Origin: Pisaster brevispinus
Taxonomy: Eukaryota; Echinodermata; Asteroidea; Forcipulatida; Asteriidae
DNA: 64,000 nucleotides
Reading direction: 5' to 3'
NCBI GenBank assembly: GCA_023634235.1
Contig: JAMKCF010000008.1
Location: forward strand, 10,620,176-10,684,175
In this document: positions 36,944-47,300 of the stretch, piece after piece
How positions within the stretch are numbered: the first letter of the stretch is position 1
Layout of the letters: each line of letters starts with the position of its first letter
Program-made: the position numbers and the translations under genes
The notes under the pieces: generated by a model
Databases searched by the model: none
What the model saw: only the letters and a program-made list of their open reading frames with translations
What the model was told of the DNA's origin: nothing

Positions 36944-37928
36944 ATGTGTAGAGAACCGATTGTCAGTGATTGGGGCTTCCTCTTTGAGAGGAAGCTGGCC
37001 AGAGGCTCCACGGGATGCTTTGCTGCAATAGATCCCAGGAGGGAACTAATTTCTTGGCTGGAGGGCGCTTGACAAACATGCCCATGACCAGCTGGGACAG
37101 GGCTCAGTTGTCCGACACTTGTTTGGACTACAATTCTGTTGGAACAATACTTGCCTACAACAGCACATTGGTGAGATTGTTGAATTTACCTGGGACGTGG
37201 ATTGCTATTTTGTAGTCCCTGCACCATTTGAAAAGCTTCCACACTAGGAGGCACAGTTTGTTGGACCAAAGACCCCCCTGTGCTTTCCAGGATATTTGAC
37301 CAGGATGGGTGTCTAAGACTTGAGTCTTGGCCTAGGGTGGAAGTCAATGTCACTTAGCTCAGGATTAGATTGAGTCTTGAAAACCAGCCCTGATGTGGCA
37401 AACTCTCTTCAGATCATCTGAATGGCCAATTAACTCAGGACTGGTAGCCAATCAGTCTTTGTGCTTAGCAGCAAACATCCTCTAAACTGGACCAAAGTAC
37501 TCTGCCACTGAGTAGCAGTTTTTACCAGTGAGCATGTGGATCAGGTTGTGTCTGGTCCGAATTTTGACTGCCACTTTCTGTAGGTGAGTGTAGGGTCACC
37601 ACAATGATTTCGAACAGCTACAACTTCAACCAGATCAACACCCCCAAGCCCATCTCCAACCTCAACCAAAGGGTTTCCTATACCCAAAGGTCAACCACAA
37701 ACAACTCCTCACTGTCTTCAGTGTATCTTCCATCCAGCAGGCAGGAGGCTTAACCTCCACCCCAAGAAAGTTTATCACACTGAGGGAGACTTTGACAGAC
37801 CACCAAGTTGACTAAGATACTGCAGAGCTCGTCACTCTCATCCAGCCGTGGCACCACGAATGCATTAGAGAGGTCATTGAGATCTGGCAGCACAACACCG
37901 TTCCTCAAAACCTCAGCCTCCAGATTAG
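36944..37928 (-). pseudogene. DIRS/Ngaro-like remnant, duplicated copy
   Basis: This is the second copy of the remnant at 33126-34110, identical on inspection. In this copy the sequence beyond the duplication edge (37948 onward) is the true upstream neighbour, with minus-strand codons continuing open to about 37977. Confidence 0.5.
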
Positions 37929-37947
37929 TGACATTTGGCTCCAGCTC

Positions 37948-39081
37948 TTCCTGACCAATGGCTCTCCCTCTATCCACAACACATTACCTACCCTGTAAAC
38001 TTGGGTCGTGCTGGTAGATCTCAATGGCCTGTCATATACCCTCAGAACCTCCCCCCACCCCACCCAACCTAGGCTCACTCTTCCTTTTCCCTGTGCTTGT
38101 TACCTATTCTGACACATACAGCTCAGTGAGCATTCCACAACCTAATCCCAGCATGATCCTGTTCCTGTTTCCAGACTACGCTCATCATCTAGCTAATCCT
38201 TATCCATAGTACTTAGGCAGGATGTCATCAGAATCCAGCATTCTACAAAATATGGTTAGAGCTTACTGATCAAACCGTCCAGCTATAAAACCAATGGTTC
38301 TTTTCAGAACCTCATAACTCATAGCGAGATTATTGCCATGGTGTTACTGCAAACGTTTCTCAAAAATGCAAACAAATCTGCTATTTTAAAAGTTACTTTT
38401 TTTTCTGGCCTGCATGGCTTGTGCTACCAGAGCACACTGTGTGAGTAAGATGGTGTGATATTTGAGAGCATGAGCTGTACATAGCCATGACGTAGCCGAT
38501 GATGTGCATGTATATCTGAAGTCACGACTAAGACACGAATAAGGACATTTCTTTGTTGTTGATGAGATTGTTGGCTGCTTGTGTATGCTTGGCTGTATTG
38601 TTACATACAAACCTACATGTATGTTTAATTGAGATACACCTCCATTTAGTAATCTGGCCCCACCCACAACAGCGGGGGTAAATTAAGAAATTAATTAAAT
38701 TCATACAAATTTGTTTTTCTTTCATAGTATTTCCATTTAAAAAACATTAATCAGTTTTTACAAAACAAACACAAAATAATGATACTTCACTGAGATAAGA
38801 CTTTGTTTTAAAAATGCCCACTTAAAAAAATATTGAATCTCCGTCCACAAAAGGGCAATTGTTTACACTTATTTGTTTCCTAACTTATAATAATGATTTT
38901 TAAGTTTATATTTCTGTTAAAAAAATACAATTTTTTACTTTTAAGCATAATTTTGCCCAATATTTATATCCTAGACCCCCCTTTTTATGCAAATGTGACT
39001 CCGTCCCCAAATAGGAAAGACCCAAGGTGGGTCCACGTCTAAAATTGATAATTAGCCCAATACGAACCATCATAGCAAATT
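37948..39081. other. Intron sequence without recognisable gene
   Basis: A pyrimidine-rich start (37980-38120), then AT-rich sequence. No family signature was found. Confidence 0.45.
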
Positions 39082-39370
39082 TCATGCTTTTACCACAAAG
39101 TGCAAAATTGTTTCCTTAGCAGCTGCACTAGGTGGTTGATGTAGGTGACTACGTTGGTGCTGTCGCATCTGATGCGAATGTGGTGGCCCTGAATCAGCTG
39201 TCAGAATCTTTCCAGGTAGTTCAAGACAGCCCACATCTTCGGCAGATTGATGTGAGACAATAGGGGCTCTGGCTCCTGTAATTCCTGCGACTTGGCGAGG
39301 GGGCAGTGATGGGCCCCAGCCTGTCAGGGAAGCATTCTTCATGACCGTGACCAAGGGCTGAGACTGTACA
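39082..39370 (-). pseudogene. DIRS/Ngaro-like RNase H domain remnant
   Basis: On the minus strand, NASLTGWGPSLPPRQVAG (about 39340-39280) matches the start of the RNase H domain of DIRS/Ngaro elements, where TDAS..GWG is usual; the Asp is Asn here. A frame shift later, GHHIRIRCDSTNVVTYINH (about 39183-39127) matches the conserved CDSTNVV..INH block. The flanking domains are missing or degraded. Confidence 0.7.
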
Positions 39371-39784
39371 AAAGGGCAGGCCCTGAGTCATGGCTGTGTC
39401 TATAGAACCAACAGTGCAGGTTGTTGGGCCATATAGGGACTGGGTGGTTAATTGGGCACTGCTATTGATGATTAAAGTAAAGAATTTGGAGTTGGAGAGG
39501 GAGCGTATGGAGCCTGCAAAGCGCCATTAAGGAAAAACACATTCCTATATATTTGACAGACATTCCGCTGTCATGAGAGATTGAATCTCCTCTTAAAGCG
39601 CCTCATGTTTTGTCCGCAGTGTGGGAACCTGCATCTGGTGAATAAGGGACATTGTCAAAATTAGTCCTGGACAACCAGTGGATAAGTACCATCCGACACA
39701 AATTGTTTACCCGCCGTTAATTCACCTTGTTTGAAATTGGGTGTCTGAGAATACGTGAGAGAAGTTGATAGTGCCTAGGGTTAC
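39371..39784. other. No recognisable gene
   Basis: This is probably further decayed retroelement sequence upstream (minus) of the RNase H remnant. No clear box was recognised. Confidence 0.4.
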
Positions 39785-40539
39785 ATTTCGTCACCGTTTT
39801 CACGAAGGGACAATATTGTAAAAAATCGATAAAAAACTCATTTGGATTTTTTTGGTGGTTTCGATTAAGTTTAACGGTATCTAACAATTCCCTAATTTAT
39901 AGACCTAAAAGTAGTCTAGTTTCTTAATTATGCTAAGATGGTGAAAGACAAAAACCTCAAGAACCTGGAATTGCGTTTTCACGAAGAGCCAAAATCCCTT
40001 TTGTGCGTTGAAGACACGGCTGGCACAGCGCCAAATACGAGTGCTCCGGCTTTTTGCGTTTTCACAAAGTGCCAAAACCTTTGACCTACAATGTTTTACG
40101 CGCGCGCCCCAAACGGCCAAAACTTATTTTGTTTTGTTTTTTCACGAAGAACCAATTTGTGTAGTGCTCTAACGCGTGTTTTTTTCCCCTGGCACAGCGT
40201 AAAAAGTAAGTGCTCCGGCTTTTGCATTTTCACGGACAGCCAATTCGTTTAAACATGACGTGCTGCACACAGACCACGTTTTGCACAGTTTTCACGAAGA
40301 GAAATTTTGTTAATTGAATAATTACTCATTAATTAAACCGTTATGGACAAAATTGGAAACAGATTTGTATGATTTAGGATCTATACTTTCCTGATATGTA
40401 AAAATTTCAAAGATTAAATAGCGAAAAGTCTACCAACTAGTGATTTCAAAATCAGCATAACTTCAAACGCGGTTTTCTCCAAACATACATTTTTGGCTGC
40501 AGGGGACAAATTGTCCCTTCGTGAAAACGGTGACGATTT
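39785..40539. mobile_element. 747-bp DNA element with 26-bp perfect TIRs and ATTT target duplication
   Basis: The left end at 39789 begins CGTCACCGTTTTCACGAAGG and continues GACAAT. The right end at 40535 is its exact reverse complement. ATTT flanks both ends (39785-39788, 40536-40539) as a likely 4-bp target duplication. Inside, degenerate copies of TTTTCACGAAGAGCCAA and of CTGGCACAGCG...AGTGCTCCGGCTTTT recur. There is no transposase, so it is non-autonomous. It lies between the RNase H and gag remnants of a DIRS-like element and may have inserted into its RT. Confidence 0.85.
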
Positions 40540-41040
40540 GTTTACAAATGGCAGAAAATCACACTAAACATCTTAGTTAAATACAATGACCTCCAAACCT
40601 TCCAGATCACTCCAAAACCACAAGTTTGTATATACTACATTTAATCAACCAGTCAAACCTGTACTTAACTGGGTTTTACCCTTACACTTACACAGAGAGT
40701 GCTCAGTGGGGTGCTTTGCATAGAGCATGTCTTTAGCGCATCAGAGAACTGTGTGTCTTTCAGCTAGTAAAACCATGTCTTTCATAGAAAAACAGTCTGA
40801 CAGAAATCCAACAAAAATTTGACATCAGAGAGTTGTTATCCGACTACCTGTCCTTGATTAATTTTGACAAGACCCCTAAGTGTACCTGACAGGGGGTGTT
40901 TGAAAATTCCAGAACCAACCTTCACTGACTGTTCGAAGCACCCACTCATTGAGGATAACTCTCCTCCAGGACCCTTGGAAGAATCCCAGGTATCCCCTAT
41001 GGGTCCTATGGGAGGGGCTGAGTCATTTATGCCACCCTAA
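40540..41040. other. No recognisable gene
   Basis: Degraded sequence between the DNA element and the gag remnant. No clear motif was seen. Confidence 0.4.
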
Positions 41041-41044
41041 GAAA

Positions 41045-41720
41045 AAAAGGGAGGGTGGCGCCTTGGCTGTCTAGGCTGAGTTGGCGTGTGGAGTGCAGTT
41101 CGTCCTCGCTAACCTCAGAACATTTTGAATGGGCAGGGGAATATGAAACCCCATCCTAGTTTTTTGGGGATTGCTCCCTCCTTGTGGGGTCCTGGGTTTG
41201 CTGAGGTTAATCTTCTCCATGGCATCGAGACGTTTGGCCTCCTCCTCCATGGCCTCCTGGAATTTATTGTTGAAAAGGTCGGTTTCTAGGAGTGGGAGTG
41301 CCACAAGGGGCTTCCTTGCTATGTCAGTCAGGAGGAAGGACTTGAAGAATATTGCTGCGCTGGGTCAATGTCACCAGGACAGAGACTCTCGCAAACTGGC
41401 CTAAACGAAAATGCAGGCCCTCCTCCAGGTAGTTGAAGGCTGCTATTAGCATACTGGCAGGGATTGTCAAGATATTCCGTCAGGACACTTTCAAAGTCTG
41501 CCTATGGAAAACGGTAGAAGGAGTTGGAAAGTTGTCGCCTCAGTGATGGATTTGATGCCATCTGCAGACAGAGTCAAGAGGCAGGATCGGGAAGACCAAT
41601 ATGCGGGGTTCTTGCTGGCCAGTACGCCTATTGAACGACTGGCGTGCTGGGTGTGGTGAGTTCTGAGCTGTTGGCAGGTTGGGCACACAGACCACATACC
41701 GCTGAACCAGGCACAGCTGG
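41045..41720 (-). pseudogene. DIRS/Ngaro-like gag remnant
   Basis: Minus-strand frames include LASKNPAYWSSRSCLLTLSA (about 41640-41580) and FFKSFLLTDIARKPLVALPL-type sequence (about 41355-41295). This runs into LLETDLFNNKFQEAMEEEAKRLDAMEK (given here only by position, 41300-41210), and then a proline- and glycine-rich end. The layout of a helical domain, an LFGxDL-like box, a charged helix and a basic tail resembles gag of DIRS/Ngaro elements. It is frameshifted in several places. It could belong to the same element as the RNase H remnant at 39.1-39.4 kb. Confidence 0.45.
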
Positions 41721-42534
41721 GTTTCAAACACAGAGAGATGTTGCATATTCAGGGAATATTCGGATTCATTTGGGTCATCTTGAGGAGTGCCTGGAGTGAA
41801 TCACATAAACTACCACATGTTGCCTCACATGTGGTCTCACAGAGTTCTTTGCACACAGGAGTGTGTTGTTTCCCTTGGATTCTGGTGTGAAGTCTGGAAT
41901 GGTTGTCAAATGGACAGTACATGAGTTTCCATGATGACCGAGCCATCCTCAGACCTGTCAAACTCTCCCGAAGGGAGGTCTGCTCTGGGTCTGGGGAGAC
42001 TCAGCTGGTCGCCATGTAGTCACCCTGGGACAGCGCCCAGTTAAGCACTGGCTCCCCTGCAGGAAGTGCTGTGTCAAGGGTGAATTTCAGTGGCACCCCT
42101 GCAGCTCTGCTTAACATAGCAGCCACGTAGCCTGCAATGGAGCGGAACACTGTCATGAAGCCAGCCTGGGATACTGAGTCCTTGCGCCTGGTGAGAACCT
42201 CAAGTCACCGCAGGGGCCGCTGTGCTAGATCCGCTTCTCAAATGACCCTCTTTGCTAAGCGTTCCATTGAGAAATCACCAAAAATACACTCCAAAAACAG
42301 CTTACTAGTAAAACCCCCCCCCAAAAAAAAAAAAAAAAAAACCCACCCCCACCACACAGTATTCTACACTGTAACACAGTTTATTCAAACATTATTTACT
42401 CTTAATGTATACTCAAGTCTTAGAGCAGGTTAAAACCACATGTATGTTGGATAAGTGCTAACAGAAAAAATAACTGCAGGGCAGTAAAGGTGGTGCCAGA
42501 AAAGCCACTGTTGTGTGTTGTTAAAATACTCTCA
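41721..42534. other. No recognisable gene
   Basis: This may include the N-terminal part of the gag remnant (41750-42250, minus). A C-run/A-run low-complexity stretch lies at 42317-42342. Confidence 0.4.
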
Positions 42535-42639
42535 GTAAACTACACCGGTCGGTTAGGGAAAATGCATTACCAGTGGCTCTACTTACCAGTGGTAAACTAC
42601 ACCGGTCAGTTAGGGAAAATGCATTACCAGTGGCTCTAC
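42535..42639. repeat. 57-bp tandem repeat, two copies
   Basis: Copies at 42535-42582 and 42592-42639 share GTAAACTACACCGGTC, GTTAGGGAAAATGC and CCAGTGGCTCTAC, with one mismatch (G/A). A related TAACAGCGATGCT pair lies just downstream (42723-42760). Confidence 0.85.
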
Positions 42640-43239
42640 GGGTAAGATACAGCATTTTCTATGTGACTAGTATGTTGAATTCCATCTTTGATGGCACAAC
42701 AAAATAGTCAATACCAGGAAATAACAGCGATGCTAAGAAACCCATAACAGCGATGCTGTTGAAACCCCTAAGCCCTTGTAAATTCTAACTATCAACGATA
42801 TCCACAAACCATGTTCCTATACAAGAGCACTGTGACCTTGACTTGTTGACTTAAAAACAATCTCAAATTGCCTTATCTCTATGATTAAGATGCAGAAAAT
42901 ATGTAATAATGAACCACTGTGACCTAATTGACCTTTGACCGTTTGACCTAAAAAGGAATCACAACCTTCCTTTTTCCAAGGGCAATCCACACCCAGGTTA
43001 CAAGTCATATGTTACTTGTAACTATTAAAGAACTTGCTAAGGACTCATTTCTTTAACCGAGCATATAATTAGTGATATTATACATGTCCCTCAAACCCAG
43101 TTCATACTTCACGATAATTACAAAAGCGAAACAAATTTCCTTGCATTACATCTAAAAACAGCGCGTACTTGATTATTTGCGTCATGTTATTTGCTTCACT
43201 TTTTCTTTAATGTGTATTGACTTGTTCACTTCATGATTT
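42640..43239. other. No recognisable gene
   Basis: AT-rich intron sequence with GTGACCTTGAC and GACCTTTGACC motifs near 42833 and 42930. Confidence 0.45.
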
Positions 43240-43325
43240 GTATCATCGTATTATATATGTTTCTCTGTTATCCTGTCTTTTATGTGCTGCGCATTATAAA
43301 TGCTTCTTTTATTATTATTATTACC
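43240..43325 (+). mobile_element. 3' tail of a CR1/L2-type LINE
   Basis: TGTGCTGCGCATTATAAATG followed by CTTCTTTTATTATTATTATTA closely resembles the 3' end of the LINE at 55.25-55.30 kb (TTTTGCGCGTTATAAATGTC then a TTA microsatellite). It is a 5'-truncated copy. Confidence 0.6.
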
Positions 43326-43489
43326 TAGAGTTACGGTCCAGAAACGAAAGTGCCTAGCTGGATGGGTGGATGCCATTGGTAATGACAATACCCCTCCTTC
43401 AGCCTGAATTAAGCGGAAGGAAACAAGGGGCTCCCACTCCAGCCGGAATGCTGTATAATTCTGGTAACAAAAGAATAATTTGAACTTAC

Positions 43490-43589
43490 TGTTTGGTAAT
43501 CAAGTGGTGAAACTTCTGGCTCATCTTCTTGCACAAAATTTACAGGCTCAAAAAGGTGATCATTTATCAGCAGTATAGTAAGCTCCAAC
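43490..43589 (-). CDS. CLC chloride channel/exchanger, exon between CBS domains
   Basis: The exon is 100 nt. The acceptor TTATTGAAG precedes 43589 and the donor GTAAGT is at 43489-43484. The first base completes the Arg codon begun in the CBS1 exon, giving GLVTR-LELTILLINDHLF. It then reads EPVNFVQEDEPEVSPLDYQT and ends in phase 0, which joins VPYINVS of the last exon. The peptide ends the first CBS domain (the L..LL helix) and makes a short acidic linker. This linker is shorter than that of vertebrate CLC-7. Confidence 0.85.
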
Positions 43590-43754
43590 CTTCAATAAAA
43601 GTATAAATGTTATAACATTCTTACAAAATATGAAGATAGTTTTCAAGTAAAAGAGAACAAGGGATTGCATGATTATTGTATATTAGTTATCACACTAATA
43701 ATATATATACACACAACATTGCAGACCCACCTTGTTGTGTGCAGCGTTCAAAGC

Positions 43755-43855
43755 CTCTTTCCTCTATCAGTTTAGTTCAAACTTCACTCCTTAACAATTT
43801 GTTGTTCTCAACAACTCACCTGACTTGAAAGCTCTATCAGAGCAGATTGAAAAAT
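43755..43855 (+). pseudogene. LINE endonuclease fragment (copy of the 51.9-kb element)
   Basis: The nucleotides AAAGCCTCTT...TTTGTTCTCAACAACTC followed by CCTGA and GCTCTATCAGAG match 51862-51964, where they encode the start of a LINE endonuclease. This copy is short and shifted. Confidence 0.5.
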
Positions 43856-44384
43856 GACATTTCTTCGATTTCTTTAATTTACATGGATATTTCATTACAT
43901 TGACCATCCCCCACCTCAAAGGCTGGGTGTCTATGTTCAACAAACTGGTTTTTGATCCTTTCTAGCTGATCTGCCTTGGCCATAGGCTCTAAGACTTGGT
44001 CCTGATTTAGCAGCAGATGAGTTATCCCAATGGATTACACATTATGAATGTTGAAACAACGGAAACGCACAGCTGCGTACATGCAACAAAGAGAACAGGC
44101 CAATAAGCAATCTTGTTACCTCTTATCAGAGGGACACCCTACTCAAAAGGCTTGATGTGCATAAACAGTTCATGGCCTGTATAATTAATTCCATGGGTGC
44201 CGTAGCTTATGGCACCAATAGAATCCCTGTAATTGTTCGGAAAATGTGTTTCCCAGAACTTCCACTTTTTTTGCCATCTGTGCAATATGTTCTTGGCAGA
44301 CTCAACGTTTCCTTCATCTTGGAGAGTTGCATCAATTGTCCCTGTCTCCATGAGCAGACTGAATCTTCCTATTTTAACAGTGTG

Positions 44385-44516
44385 CTTTCCATAATAAGTA
44401 AGGTTTGGAATAGCTTTGTCAACCAACAGCTCTTTAGATACTTGCAGGACAATGGCCTTCTTACCGACTGCCAGTATTGGTCTTGCTATTCCCACTTGAC
44501 TGCTAAACTGCTGTCC
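44385..44516 (+). pseudogene. LINE reverse transcriptase fragment
   Basis: The frame encodes IISKVWNSFVNQQLFRYLQD followed by NGLLTDCQYW and SHLTAKLLSF. This matches the RT block before the palm of CR1/jockey-like LINEs (SKV.E..V..QL..YL..N.LL...Q.GFR..HST). The expected GFR is altered. Only about 44 residues are recognisable. Confidence 0.6.
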
Positions 44517-44654
44517 TTCATTCTTATCTATATTTTTTTTAAAGGTTTTCTCTGCTCGCTATGTATCTGATGATTTACCCTCAAAAAAATGCCAGCAGAC
44601 AATATCATTGAATTTACTAGTACAACTTTTACATGATTTGTCATGAATACTTAC

Positions 44655-44834
44655 CTTGTTACAAGCCCAAGAAACTGTTTATCATCAAAGTCAGTGCCAC
44701 ATTTTACCACAGGGAATCCTCCATGTGTTGTGTCTAGAAGTAATTGAGCTATGGCGCTCACAGTTTCTTTACTTTTAATCACATGGACCGGGCATGTCAT
44801 AGCATCACTGGTCTTGAAAAATTCCAAGTTCATA
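44655..44834 (-). CDS. CLC chloride channel/exchanger, exon with CBS domain 1
   Basis: The exon is 180 nt, with acceptor GTACCGGTACAG and donor GTAAGTATT. Its first base completes Asn begun in the previous exon. It encodes MNLEFFKTSDAMTCPVHVIK, then SKETVSAIAQLLLDTTHGGF, PVVKCGTDFD and DKQFLGLVT. This is a typical first CBS domain (DAM..PV..I....TV..I...L..T.HGGFPVV). In the family it lies in the cytosol directly after the last membrane helix and controls common gating and nucleotide sensing. Confidence 0.9.
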
Positions 44835-46235
44835 CTGTACCGGTACAAGTAAACAGTATAGAATGTTATTCAGAACATGAAAATAAAGTGCATTGTGACA
44901 TGTATAATTGATTGATGGCTGAATTACTAATATTGATGGATTACACATTACTTCAAGTAACTATAACTAATTTGAGTTGATTGCTTAATTTGTAAAACCC
45001 TAGCTTTATTTTTCTTTTTCTTTTCTTTTTTTTTTTCTTTTTTTTTTGGGGGGGGGGAGCAAAGAAATAAAAAATGCCTGGTTCCAAATGGGTCAGAGCA
45101 CGCTTGATACACTTTATACTTTTATTTTTGGTGTTTTAAAAACACTTGTTTTAATTTCATCCATGTGTTCTCCCCTTCTTTCTTTCTTTGGACAAACAAA
45201 TAAGGTTTAATAAAGTTTAAAAGGCTGCGAGCTCTAGAATTTTTATTAGGTGATTTGACCCAAAGTTATATGAATCAACCCTTTACCCATATGCCCCTTT
45301 CCAAGATACTTTGAATTTTTACCAATGATCACCTGGACAGTATTGGGTCAGATAATGAAAACACAGCGATTTTATTCTCCCGCCTTCTGAACCCAATTGT
45401 AGTCAAACTTGTACAGATACGTAACCTGCGACACATGTGCTGTGTTCACAGATTATGGCCAATGGTCATTTACAGCTATTTGTCATAAAATGCATTTATT
45501 CACACCATAAATATGCTGATATACATGGTTACATCACCCCATTAACGCCTTAATGAGGTCACAGGTTTAACAAATAAGCACAAGAAAAAAACAAATTGGT
45601 TATCTTCGACCAACATAATCTGGTCTTGCCAAATTAATAGAAATGAACCTCTCTTTTGCTTTGTGATGCTTTGTTTTGTCCTTCTTTATCCTCTTTCTGT
45701 ATTTTGATTGCACCATGGGATAGCAGTTTGGAAGGAATCCTTTTTATGAGATGGAGATGGTTTATTTGCAGACAAAGTTTGTACCAGCGATCAAAGGTTA
45801 AGATTCATCTTTGCCCTAATTGTACATATTAAAGGAGTGCTCTTTTTTAGCGAAGAATCTGTGTTTAGGAAGATGATAAACAAACAAACAAACAAAAACA
45901 ACAACAAAACCTGATAAAACCTGACATGCCTTCGCAATTGGAAGTCATGAAAGTTTGAAAAATGACAATTGAATGGGAAAATACAGGCCTATTAATTTAA
46001 GCCTGGAGATGAATGCCTACTCCTACATGTATTTTCTCATATGACAACATCAAATCCTGTTGCTAAATATGACAGCCTTTGTTTTCTTTCCTTTGTCAAG
46101 TCAGGGTTTCATTTGGCAATGATAGTTAAAAGGAAAAAGATTACTCAAGAAGCTCCAAAAAGATCAGAAAAATAACATCGCAAGTGGGTAAAGAATTTTT
46201 TCAAGATTACTGACATGAAGTGGTTAAGCAATGTA
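44835..46235. other. Intron sequence without recognisable gene
   Basis: AT-rich, with a T-rich/G-run low-complexity stretch at 45010-45060. No coding signal was found. Confidence 0.5.
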
Positions 46236-46630
46236 TACTCAGTACTTCCCAGAGTCCTGTGAAAAAAATCCACAGACAAATCAATCGGATGGGATTGAAC
46301 CTATGACCTTTACCATTCTCGGTGACTTGGAAAGTACGGAGTATACAGTGCTTAATACACATCGATGTATGGGTAAAACACAAACATTATTCTTAATCCA
46401 GGATGAAAATTTAACATCTTTTAAAAATTGCTGCTGTACCTGCTGCTTAAGTATAGTATTTAAACTACCTTAGCTATACCACCCACCCGAATAGACGCCC
46501 ACCCAAATAATATCAGGATTAATCTACGGACACTCTACCAAAATCAAATTTCTGCCAACAGTTGGAAAAATCTCATCCCTGTAATATGCCTGCAGATTTT
46601 TTTCACAGGGCTTTGGGAAGTACTAAGTAT
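46236..46630. mobile_element. MITE-like inverted-repeat element
   Basis: The ends at 46236-46275 (ATACTCAGTACTTCCC, then CTGTGAAAAAAATCCACAG) and 46590-46630 (CTGCAGATTTTTTTCACAGG, then GGGAAGTACTAAGTAT) are imperfect reverse complements over about 40 bp. The inside includes a B-box-like GGTTCAATCCC on the minus strand (near 46291-46301). It is non-coding and lies in the intron next to the exon at 46698. Confidence 0.55.
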
Positions 46631-46697
46631 TACGTACAGCACACATTGGGGTAAACACAAATATTTAATTTATTAGTTAGTAAAACAATCAACTTAC

Positions 46698-46864
46698 TTT
46701 TGTCCTTCATGCACTATTACTGGCTCAGAGTCCAAAAAAGGGATGCATTTAACCTCAAGCAAGGCATGATAGAGAGGATGTGTTATAAAATCTCCAATCC
46801 ACTTGGCAATCATTATTGCTACCATAATTGGAAGCAGAAACTGAATATCATTTGTGATCTCCAT
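46698..46864 (-). CDS. CLC chloride channel/exchanger, exon with last membrane helices
   Basis: The exon is 167 nt, with acceptor TATATTTCAG and donor GTAAGT. It encodes MEITNDIQFLLPIMVAIMIA, then KWIGDFITHPLYHALLEVKC and IPFLDSEPVIVHEGQ. This covers helices Q and R of the CLC fold. LLPIMVAIMIAKWIGD matches the conserved LPIM...MVAK..GD block, and the Tyr in PLY sits where the ion-coordinating helix-R tyrosine is found. The next residues enter the cytosolic region before CBS1. The incoming phase 0 and outgoing phase 2 fit both neighbours. Confidence 0.9.
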
Positions 46865-47300
46865 CTGAAATATAGAAGAACTTTCACCTGATTATTGAAT
46901 ATATAATAGTATTAATAAATTAGTTAATGAAATAATTGCATTAGGAATAAAGACTAGAGGTTTTAGAGTACTGCAAGAAAACAAATACACAGGTCTACGT
47001 CACTCTACTTACCTGCATAGCTACTACATTTACATTTGCATATTTTCCACGCCACCTAGCGCAATTGCTAAGATTTTTACACATAATAGCGCCCCTGTTG
47101 ACTCCCCCATGATACCGACATAGACGGCACCTTTAGCTTTCCCTTTTCTCTTAGCGCCCACAGTTACTAGATGTGTTTCTGTGAGCTCCGTCAAAGACAC
47201 ACTACGCTGAGAAGAGAGAGTAATTTGTAGTTATTTATTGTTATTTATTTCTAAATTATTGTCTATTACTTGTTTATTTTGTATATACAGAAATAAGTAA
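46865..47300. other. Intron start (minus strand), no gene
   Basis: Short non-coding stretch of the 11-kb intron. Nothing recognised. Confidence 0.45.

Larger units (their letters stand above)
34130..37947. repeat. 3818-bp tandem duplication, unit 2
   Basis: This is the second copy of the segment at 30313-34129, in the same orientation. The downstream edge is CCAGCTCT followed by TCCTGACC, whereas unit 1 continues into TATTTTGCACC. The only difference noticed by eye is one extra C in the poly-C run near 35667-35679. The duplication lies wholly within the 26-kb CLC intron. Confidence 0.95.

Noticed and set aside
44139..44495. 118-codon minus-strand open stretch next to CLC exons.
   Set aside because: It is not CLC-like and does not fit the phases. 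The plus strand in the same place encodes a LINE RT fragment at its right end.
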